19,531 nt of DNA from an uncultured Hyphomicrobiales bacterium (lineage in GTDB: Bacteria > Pseudomonadota > Alphaproteobacteria > Rhizobiales > Beijerinckiaceae). The DNA is taken from NCBI GenBank assembly GCA_903916165.1, contig CAIWVR010000303.1, positions 1 through 19,531 of the forward strand, written 5' to 3'. Every line of letters begins with the position of its first letter. Position 1 is the stretch's first letter. Of the stretch, positions 14,203 through 19,531 are shown one piece after another. The notes under the pieces were generated by a model. It saw only the letters and a list, made by a program, of their open reading frames with translations, made no database searches and was not told the DNA's origin. Both the position numbers and the translations under genes were made by a program.

Positions 14203-15207
14203 TCAGGGACTGATCAGTTTCTTGGTGCGCTCAACAACATCCTTTGGGGTCGCATACATGGCGGCGACGATCTTCTGGACGTCCTCGCCAGTCGTCGGCT
14301 CCACATCCGCGCGCATGAGCGCAGCTTCCTTCAAAAAGTCGGCGTCCTTCATCGTGGCGTCGAAAGCGCGGCGCAGGTTGCGCGTGCGGGCCTCCGGGAG
14401 GCCGGGAGGGGCCACGAAGGGGCGCGCGATGGCCGTTGTACCCAGCAGCAGCGTCAGGAGCTGGCGGTCGGCTTCTGTCTTGACGAGATCCATCACGAGC
14501 GGCACGTCAGGCATTTCGGGGCTCTTGGCGAGCGCCATCTGGACAAGCACATGGACGCGCTTGTCGGCAAGCCAGTCCGGCTTGGTGCTTTTCAGCGAGG
14601 ACAGGCTCCAGCCGCAGCGTCCGTCAACCTCGCCGCTCTCAATGGCGAGAATGGTCTGCTGGCTGCCCAGATAGCCCGTGATGACCTTGAATTTCGTCGC
14701 CAGCAGATCGTTCAGCACCATCGGAAAGGTGTCGGTCTCCGATCCAGCGCCAGTGCCTGCCACATTGAGCTGGATGCGCGTGGCGTCGGCCAGCGTCTTC
14801 ACCGGCGATTCCCTGCGCACGATGCACAGCGAAACATCCTTGCTGATCGCGCCAATCCAGGTGAACTGGCTCATGTCATAGCCGGGATTGCGGTCACCGA
14901 TAAGCGGCTCGAGAATCGGCCCGCCGGCGAAAATCGCCATGGCGGTACCATCACGCGGTGCCTGCTGGACGAGGAAGGTCGCGGCGCGGATGCCCCCGGC
15001 ACCGGGCATAACCTGGACGACGACATTGGGCTCGCCCGCAATGTGGCGTCCGATATGACGCCCGAGCAACCGCCCGAACAGATCAACGCCGCCACCTGCC
15101 GTGCCGGCTACATAGATATTGACCGTACCGGTGATCGTCCCGGCATCCTGCGCGAGCGCGGTAGTTGCGACTGTGAGGCAAAGGGCGGCGGCGATGGCGC
15201 GCAACAT
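14203..15207 (-). CDS. Bug/TctC-family periplasmic binding protein (tripartite tricarboxylate transporter type)
   Basis: A 334-residue secreted protein. Residues 1-19 form a signal peptide ending ALA before Gln20. The mature part shows the Bug/TctC pattern: AGGGVDLFGRLLGRHI, VMPGAGGIRAATFL (the loop that binds a carboxylate), a central GTGAGSETDTFP in the second lobe, YLGSQQTILAIESGEVDGRCG, and FVAPPGLPEARTRNLRRAFD. Family members bind di- and tricarboxylates, aromatic acids or amino acids. No TctA or TctB membrane subunit is nearby, so it is an orphan receptor, as is common for this family. GGAGGACAC precedes the ATG. It shows extensive similarity to the protein at 17860-18897, so the two are paralogues. 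EamA lies upstream and nitroreductase downstream on the same strand. Confidence 0.92.
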   Translation of the reverse strand: MLRAIAAALCLTVATTALAQDAGTITGTVNIYVAGTAGGGVDLFGRLLGRHIGRHIAGEPNVVVQVMPGAGGIRAATFLVQQAPRDGTAMAIFAGGPILEPLIGDRNPGYDMSQFTWIGAISKDVSLCIVRRESPVKTLADATRIQLNVAGTGAGSETDTFPMVLNDLLATKFKVITGYLGSQQTILAIESGEVDGRCGWSLSSLKSTKPDWLADKRVHVLVQMALAKSPEMPDVPLVMDLVKTEADRQLLTLLLGTTAIARPFVAPPGLPEARTRNLRRAFDATMKDADFLKEAALMRADVEPTTGEDVQKIVAAMYATPKDVVERTKKLISP

Positions 15208-15268
15208 GGATGTGTCCTCCGGAGTTCGCCGGGCGATTGTTGCGCCCTGACGGTTGACCTGTTGTAAC

Positions 15269-15285
15269 GGCTCATGGCGTGAGCC
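15269..15285. repeat. 6-bp inverted repeat upstream of the TctC-like gene
   Basis: GGCTCA (15269-15274) and TGAGCC (15280-15285) are perfect inverted arms around a 5-base spacer, between the 28-bp-arm repeat and the TctC-like start. It could be an operator or an RNA hairpin; no T-run follows on either strand. Confidence 0.35.
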
Positions 15286-15299
15286 TCAACGGTTCAGCC

Positions 15300-15404
15300 G
15301 TCATTGCGAGCAGAGAGAAGCAATCCAGGCACGCGTCTGCGACATGAGGGGAAACGCAGGCCTCACGCGCGGCCCATGGATTGCTTCGCTGCGCTCGCAA
15401 TGAC
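15300..15404. repeat. Palindromic intergenic repeat with 28-base inverted arms
   Basis: Bases 15300-15327 and 15377-15404 are inverted copies 28 bases long differing at only three positions, with outer ends GTCATTGCGAGC and GCTCGCAATGAC and inner ends GAAGCAATCCA/TGGATTGCTTC. The 49-base centre also has partial pairing. From general knowledge, the TCATTGCGAG...GAAGCAATCC pattern recurs as a dispersed intergenic element in several proteobacterial genomes. It has no coding capacity and would be mobilised in trans, if at all. It lies between the EamA stop and the TctC-like start. Confidence 0.85.
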
Positions 15405-15420
15405 GAGGCAAAGGCACGGA

Positions 15421-16359
15421 CTAAGCCTTCTTCCGCTTCTCCGACAGCACCAGATAGATCGAACTCGCCACGATCAGCGACATGCCAATCCAGCTCCACA
15501 GGCCGGGCACCTCACCAAAGATCAGGTAGCCCAGCAGCGCCGCATAAAGGATACGCGAATAATCGAGCGGTGCGAGCGCCGTGGCGTCGCCATATTGCAC
15601 GCCGCGCGTGATGAGCCCCTGCCCGGCGATCCCCAAAAATCCGATCAGGACCAGCAGCGGCCATTCATGCCCCGTTGGCGTCACCCAAACATACCAGGCC
15701 GGGCCGAGCACGAAGACGAAGTTCCAGAACGCATAATAGAACATGATCACGCGCGTTGGTTCGGATGTCGCCAATCGCTTGATCGAGATAATGACCATGG
15801 CCGCCGCCAATCCGCCGACGGCACCGATGATGGCATTGGGGTCGAAGCCCGCCGTGAAGGGCCGCGCATACATCCACACGCCGGCAAAGCCTACGAGCGA
15901 GATCAGGATGCGGTTCAGGCCGACATTCTCCTTCAGGATCAGGATCGCGAGCGGGATCGTCCAGAGCGGCCGCGAAAATTGCAGTGCCGTGGAATCGGCA
16001 AGCATCATGTGGGTGATCGTCCAGAAGAACGCGAAATTGCCGATCGAGCCGAAAATGCCGCGTGCCAGATGCATCAGCGGACGCTTGGTGCGCAGTGGCT
16101 CCAGGGGATCGCGCCAGAACAGCGGCAACAGGAACAGGAAGCCGATGCCCGAGCGAAAGGCCAGCAGCTCGAAGGCAGGCAACCGGCTGCCCAGAAACTT
16201 CGTGACCGTCGCCATGACCACGAGCATCAGGGAGCCGAGCGTCACAAGCGTGATGCCGCGCGCATTGGGCGACAGCCGCCCAAACCACGCCGGGAAGAAC
16301 CCTGTGATGGCCGCTCCCCGCGACCGGTTCTGTTGGGGAGACGCACCAGATTCGTTCAT
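15421..16359 (-). CDS. EamA/DMT-family transporter
   Basis: A 312-residue inner-membrane protein with about ten hydrophobic helices arranged as two EamA repeats (about residues 35-160 and 170-305). Typical marks are FELLAFRSGIGFLFLLPLF in the first repeat and ATALAPLDYSRILYAALLGYL followed by FGEVPGLWSWIGMSLIVASS in the second, a very common signature of bacterial drug/metabolite transporters. The C-terminus is basic (SEKRKKA), consistent with a cytosolic tail. No good Shine-Dalgarno sequence precedes the ATG at 16359, so translation may be weak or leaderless-like. It diverges from the Fsr-like gene and lies upstream of the TctC-like gene on the same strand. The transported metabolite is unknown. 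Confidence 0.9.
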   Translation of the reverse strand: MNESGASPQQNRSRGAAITGFFPAWFGRLSPNARGITLVTLGSLMLVVMATVTKFLGSRLPAFELLAFRSGIGFLFLLPLFWRDPLEPLRTKRPLMHLARGIFGSIGNFAFFWTITHMMLADSTALQFSRPLWTIPLAILILKENVGLNRILISLVGFAGVWMYARPFTAGFDPNAIIGAVGGLAAAMVIISIKRLATSEPTRVIMFYYAFWNFVFVLGPAWYVWVTPTGHEWPLLVLIGFLGIAGQGLITRGVQYGDATALAPLDYSRILYAALLGYLIFGEVPGLWSWIGMSLIVASSIYLVLSEKRKKA

Positions 16360-16500
16360 GCACCGACATTAGGCGCGTGATCGGGCGCGGCGCAAGGACG
16401 CAGAGTCGACGGCGCATGGCACGTGTCTGGCCTGGCGACTTTTACAAGGGCTGCGACGCTGCGGGCGATCAGGGACACGACGACCCCACCAAGGCGCTCA

Positions 16501-16517
16501 TGGAGCAATAAGCTCCA
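16501..16517. promoter_or_regulatory. Palindrome in the EamA/fsr divergent promoter region
   Basis: TGGAGC (16501-16506) and GCTCCA (16512-16517) form perfect 6-bp arms around AATAA in the 240-base divergent gap. Its position about 85 bases upstream of the Fsr-like start would suit an operator. TTTCAC at about 16544 and TAAAAG 17 bases further on form a weak candidate promoter for the Fsr-like gene. Both calls are tentative. Confidence 0.25.
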
Positions 16518-16601
16518 CGTCAACGGGCTTTGCGCGCGACGGCCTTTCACTCCCCGCGCGCGTCACGTAAAAGAGGTGGTACCTTACGACAGGACCGCCG
16601 G

Positions 16602-17822
16602 ATGACCCTCGCGACCGAACCCACCAAGCTCGCGACCCCCGGTGCCGCTTCTGCCGCGGCTCCGCGCGCGGCGAGTTCGGTGATCTTCGTCATCGCGCTC
16701 TGCCACCTGCTCAACGACATGATGCAGGCGCTGGTCCCCGCCATCTATCCGATCCTGAAAATTTCCTATGCGCTCGACTTCGCACAGATCGGCCTGATCA
16801 CCCTCTGCTTCCAGATGACGGCCTCGGTCCTGCAGCCCCTTATTGGTGCCATTACCGACAAGCGACCTATGCCGCGCTCGATCCTGTTCAGCATGGCGTT
16901 CACGGCGGCGGGCCTCGCGCTCGTGTCGCAAGCGGCACATTACGGTGCCATTCTCGTGGCCGTGGCGATGATCGGCCTCGGTTCGGCGATCTTCCACCCG
17001 GAAGCGGCACGCATCGTGCGCGCGGCCTCGGGCGGACGCTACGGCTTTGCGCAGTCCGTCTTCCAGGTCGGCGGCAATTCCGGCAGCGCGCTCGGGCCTT
17101 TGATGGCCGCCCTGATCGTCGTGTCGGGCGGACAGGGCAGCCTGCTGTTCTTTGCGAGCGTCGCAGTCGTCAATCTTGTGATCCTCTGGAAAATTTCATC
17201 CTGGTACCGCAGCCACCGCGTCGCGCAGGCCAAAAGTATCGTCACGCCTGTCCCGACCGGCCTGTCGCGCGCCCGAGTCGGTGCCTCGCTGGTCATTCTC
17301 ACCATGCTGCTGTTCTCCAAGAATTTCTACATGGTGAGCATGAGCAGCTATCTGCAATTTTACCTGATCGAGACATTCCACGTCAGCGTCCATACGGCGC
17401 AGATGTATCTCTTCGCCTTCCTCGGTGCCGTCGCGGTGGGCACATTCGTCGGCGGCCCGATCGGCGACCGCATCGGCCGCAAATATGTCATCTGGATTTC
17501 GATCCTCGGCGTCTTTCCCTTCACCGCTGCCCTGCCCCATGCCTCGCTGCAGACGAGCTTCGTGCTGATCATCCTGATCGGCTTCATCCTCGCCTCAGCC
17601 TTCTCAGCCATTGTGGTGATGGGACAGGAACTGGTGCCCGGCCGCGTCGGCCTGATCTCGGGCCTGTTCTATGGCCTGTCATTCGGCTTCGGTGGCATTG
17701 GTGCCGCCGTACTTGGCCATGTCGCCGATCTGACCAGCATCGGCTATATCTACGGGCTATGTGCCTTCCTGCCGCTGATCGGCTTGCTGACGGTGTTCCT
17801 GCCCAACATCCGGCGACCCTGA
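16602..17822 (+). CDS. fsr: Fosmidomycin-resistance-type MFS exporter
   Basis: A 406-residue inner-membrane protein with about twelve hydrophobic helices. It carries the Fsr-family blocks in order: ALCHLLNDMMQALVPAIYP in TM1, the TDKRPMPRS loop after TM2, GLGSAIFHPEAARI, GGRYGFAQSVFQVGGNSGS, a central cytosolic loop, and GPIGDRIGRKY (motif A) in the second half. E. coli Fsr pumps out fosmidomycin; in other bacteria the natural substrate is unknown, so the symbol denotes family, not proven resistance. The ATG at 16602 is chosen because upstream in-frame codons look non-coding and the family begins soon after; AGGACC precedes it. It is monocistronic and ends in a strong intrinsic terminator. 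Confidence 0.9.
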   Translation: MTLATEPTKLATPGAASAAAPRAASSVIFVIALCHLLNDMMQALVPAIYPILKISYALDFAQIGLITLCFQMTASVLQPLIGAITDKRPMPRSILFSMAFTAAGLALVSQAAHYGAILVAVAMIGLGSAIFHPEAARIVRAASGGRYGFAQSVFQVGGNSGSALGPLMAALIVVSGGQGSLLFFASVAVVNLVILWKISSWYRSHRVAQAKSIVTPVPTGLSRARVGASLVILTMLLFSKNFYMVSMSSYLQFYLIETFHVSVHTAQMYLFAFLGAVAVGTFVGGPIGDRIGRKYVIWISILGVFPFTAALPHASLQTSFVLIILIGFILASAFSAIVVMGQELVPGRVGLISGLFYGLSFGFGGIGAAVLGHVADLTSIGYIYGLCAFLPLIGLLTVFLPNIRRP

Positions 17823-17831
17823 ATGGTAAAA

Positions 17832-17857
17832 GGCCGACGTTTCCGTCGGCCTTTTTT
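17832..17857 (+). terminator. Bidirectional rho-independent terminator
   Basis: A perfect 8-bp stem GGCCGACG/CGTCGGCC (17832-17839 and 17844-17851) with a TTTC loop is followed by six T residues. It starts ten bases after the Fsr-like stop. AAAA precedes the stem, so the minus strand also reads stem plus TTTT, allowing it to end the convergent Bug/TctC transcript. Confidence 0.92.
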
Positions 17858-17859
17858 AT

Positions 17860-18897
17860 TTACTTGCTGCCTTCCGGATTGGCGATGCGGCGCAACCGCG
17901 TCACGACCTCCGGCGGCGTGGCATAAGCCTCTTCCACAATGCGGCGCTCCTCTTCAGCTGAACGGGGCATGTTCACGCCAAGATTCAGCCTGTCGGCTTC
18001 CGCCAGGAATTCGGGATCCCTGAACGTGTCCATCATCGCCTTCTGCATCAGTGCGACGCGATCGGCAGGCACGCCGGGCGGCATGATGTAGGGACGACCC
18101 AGAGCCAGCGGCGCGATCGCGGCCTTCAACAGCAGCTTGTCCTCGTCCTTGCTCAGCAGGTCCATGACATTGGGTGTATCGCCCGCGCCCTTTTCCTTTT
18201 CCGGGCCGTACTGGACGATATATTTCACCATCTTGTTCTTGATCCAGTCGGGCCGGGTCGATGACAGCGAGCTCCAGAAAATGCTCGGATAGCCGTCAAC
18301 CTCGCCACGCTCCATCGCGATGAAGCTTTCGTTCTGGCCGGGATAGCCGAGCACGATCTTCAGCTTCATGCCGAGCAGTTCATTCAGCAAGCGCGCGAAA
18401 AAGCCCGGCGTCGAATTGGCACCGGACGAGGACACCGTGAATTCCTTCTTGCGGGCGTCGTCGACAGTGCTGACCGGCGACGTATGCCAGACGATCAGCA
18501 GGCCCGTCTCGAAACTCGGACTGCCGAGATAATTGAATTTCTTGGGATCATATTCGGCTTCCTTGGTGCCCAGAAGGGGCTCGAAAGGCGTGTTGTTCTG
18601 CACGCCGCCGATGGTGAGCCCGTCCTTGGTACCCAGATTGTAGACGTAATTGGTGGCCACGATGCCGCCAGCGCCGGGCATGTTGCGGACCGCAATCGTC
18701 GGCGACCCGGGAATATGCTTGGGTAGATGCCGCGCCACCGTGCGCGCCAGCAGGTCATAGCCGCCACCTGCGCTGGAGCTGACGACGAGGGATACGGTCT
18801 TGCCCTTGTAGAAGTCGGTCGCGGGCTGGGCCAGGCCAGCCGAGGCACCGAGAGTTGCGAACGCCATGCTGGCGAGCGACGTGCTGAATTTCTTCAT
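17860..18897 (-). CDS. Bug/TctC-family periplasmic binding protein (second copy)
   Basis: A 345-residue secreted protein. Residues 1-23 form a signal peptide (MKK start, GLA before Gln24). The mature part parallels the protein at 14203-15207: SSAGGGYDLLARTVARHL, NMPGAGGIVATNYVY, SSSGANSTPGFFARLLNELLG, YPGQNESFIAMERGEVDGYP, a shared SxLSSTRPDW stretch, and IMPPGVPADRVALMQKAMMD. Ligands of the family are mostly carboxylates; the specific one is unknown. The ATG at 18897 is preferred over an in-frame upstream codon because AGGACT lies just upstream and the signal peptide begins there. No TctA or TctB gene is adjacent, so it is another orphan receptor. The gene ends beside the bidirectional terminator; a zinc-ribbon gene lies 107 bases upstream on the same strand. 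Confidence 0.92.
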   Translation of the reverse strand: MKKFSTSLASMAFATLGASAGLAQPATDFYKGKTVSLVVSSSAGGGYDLLARTVARHLPKHIPGSPTIAVRNMPGAGGIVATNYVYNLGTKDGLTIGGVQNNTPFEPLLGTKEAEYDPKKFNYLGSPSFETGLLIVWHTSPVSTVDDARKKEFTVSSSGANSTPGFFARLLNELLGMKLKIVLGYPGQNESFIAMERGEVDGYPSIFWSSLSSTRPDWIKNKMVKYIVQYGPEKEKGAGDTPNVMDLLSKDEDKLLLKAAIAPLALGRPYIMPPGVPADRVALMQKAMMDTFRDPEFLAEADRLNLGVNMPRSAEEERRIVEEAYATPPEVVTRLRRIANPEGSK

Positions 18898-19004
18898 TGG
18901 AGTCCTGCTCTTTTGAGACCGGTAGCCTGTTTGCATGCAAGAAAGCCGCCACAGCCCCCTCGGACAAGGTCGTCCCTGATGTCGTCCCTGTCGAGAGGCA
19001 ATGC

Positions 19005-19193
19005 CTATATTTTATCCGTATTGCCTGTATCCGGCACCGGGCGCGTGCGCAGCCGTCCCTGCGCGAGCCGCAAGCTCTGGTGCCCGCAATGCGGGCATGT
19101 CATCGGCTCGGGCTCCGGCGAGGTCATGCCACCACCCACCTCGATCACCTCGAACCGCTCACCGCATGATTTGCACGTTACGATCTCGGCCAC
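19005..19193 (-). CDS. Small zinc-ribbon protein
   Basis: A 62-residue protein with two CxxC knuckles: CKSC near the N-terminus and CPHC about 25 residues later, separated by a Gly- and Glu/Pro-rich turn. This is the pattern of a single treble-clef or zinc-ribbon that binds one Zn, and it may bind nucleic acid or a protein partner. The start is a GTG at 19193 with a purine-rich AGGGGGG a few bases upstream. The C-terminal third (RLRTRPVPDTGNTDKI) is unstructured-looking. It is short and of unknown function, but the four Cys and good ribosome site make it more than a chance frame. It precedes the Bug/TctC gene on the same strand. Confidence 0.65.
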   Translation of the reverse strand: MAEIVTCKSCGERFEVIEVGGGMTSPEPEPMTCPHCGHQSLRLAQGRLRTRPVPDTGNTDKI

Positions 19194-19524
19194 CTGTCAC
19201 CCCCCTGAGCCGCGCTGGCCCAACACGACCCCAAAGCCCCAAGCAAGCCCTTCGGGTTCTCTGGCCAACCCTCGACAAGCCAATTGCGCAGGCGTCACGA
19301 ATCACACCTTCCATCATCCAACGGAACGGCACACGACACCGGAGACAATCCAATCGGCTTTGACAATCGCGTATGTCAACATGCATGTGCCGAGCGCGGC
19401 CAAAGTCCGCCACCAGAAGAGGCGCGGCACCACCCGGCCTGCAGCACCCTGCGCATGGCAGCGCTGGCAGCTTGTGCTAGAAAGCCGGATGCGGTGCCCT
19501 TGCCGCCCCCGGAGATGGACAAAC
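19194..19524. other. Intergenic region upstream of the zinc-ribbon gene
   Basis: About 330 bases without a convincing gene; minus-strand frames over it have no recognisable protein features and odd composition. It probably holds divergent promoters for the zinc-ribbon gene and for a gene starting at the right edge. The only clear signal is the palindrome at 19360-19379. Confidence 0.5.
19360..19379. promoter_or_regulatory. Palindrome TTGACA-N8-TGTCAA, candidate operator
   Basis: TTGACA (19360-19365) and TGTCAA (19374-19379) are perfect inverted 6-base arms around 8 bases. Each arm equals the -35 consensus on its own strand, but no good -10 lies 16-18 bases downstream on either strand, so it is more likely a dimeric regulator site, or part of divergent activated promoters. 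The regulator is unknown. Confidence 0.35.
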
Positions 19525-19531
19525 ATGACGA
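19525..19531 (+). CDS. Possible gene start, cut by window edge
   Basis: An ATG at 19525 follows GGAG (19511-19514) with a ten-base spacer, which looks like a translation start. Only two codons are visible, so neither the product nor its reality can be judged here. Confidence 0.3.

Noticed and set aside
13030..15267. Open frame of 745 codons on the plus strand
   Set aside because: It runs antisense through the nitroreductase and TctC-like genes and overlaps the MFS_3 gene in another frame. The Arg/His-rich translation has no recognisable fold.
15304..16380. Plus-strand frame of 358 codons
   Set aside because: It starts inside the palindromic repeat and runs antisense to the EamA gene; no hydrophobic or domain pattern.
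19314..19526. Minus-strand frame of 70 codons at the right edge
   Set aside because: It overlaps the palindrome and the likely start at 19525. There is no ribosome site or motif, and a chance frame is more likely.
1..19531. CRISPR arrays, tRNA/rRNA genes, transposases, prophage or defence genes
   Set aside because: No spaced direct repeats, no tRNA T-loop and acceptor patterns, and no integrase, transposase or nuclease motifs were seen in any intergenic region or coding frame.

Overview
The window is GC-rich, densely coded DNA. It looks like a chromosomal segment of an alphaproteobacterium, probably Hyphomicrobiales (Rhizobiales). The reasons are the alphaproteobacterial sulfite-reductase block DUF2849-CysI-DUF934, several orphan periplasmic binding proteins including two of the Bug/TctC type, and GC-rich palindromic intergenic repeats. 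I see no rRNA, tRNA, CRISPR array, transposase or phage gene. The species assignment is inference.

Layout. (1) 1-4421: the end of a GMC flavin oxidoreductase (+), facing a thiamine-diphosphate enzyme of the acetolactate synthase/benzoylformate decarboxylase superfamily (-), then a YfcG-like nu-class glutathione transferase (+). (2) 4452-5617: a stand-alone EAL-domain protein (-), and upstream of it a structured, gene-free stretch that looks like a small RNA gene on the minus strand, with a possible promoter, hairpins and an intrinsic terminator. (3) 5693-9683 (+): a tight sulfur-assimilation operon (DUF2849, siroheme/4Fe-4S sulfite or nitrite reductase, DUF934), followed closely by an Lrp/AsnC regulator and a secreted NMT1/SsuA-type substrate-binding protein. 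(4) 9782-12007 (-): a short-chain dehydrogenase followed by an MFS carrier related to the fosmidomycin-resistance family. (5) 12254-13504 (+): an EntS-like MFS exporter, meeting a nitroreductase (-) tail to tail. (6) 13501-16359 (-): an EamA transporter, a Bug/TctC binding protein and the nitroreductase, possibly one transcription unit interrupted by a palindromic repeat. (7) 16602-17822 (+): an Fsr-type MFS exporter, separated by a strong bidirectional terminator from a second Bug/TctC binding protein (-). A tiny zinc-ribbon protein (-) and a possible gene start at the right edge follow.

The genes are mostly small-molecule transport and metabolism. Three periplasmic binding proteins lie within about 10 kb with no permease or ATPase subunit beside them, next to four complete secondary transporters. 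Only the sulfite-reductase block forms a clear functional unit. The most interesting non-coding signal is the putative minus-strand small RNA at about 5336-5617. I found no convincing new defence or mobile system.
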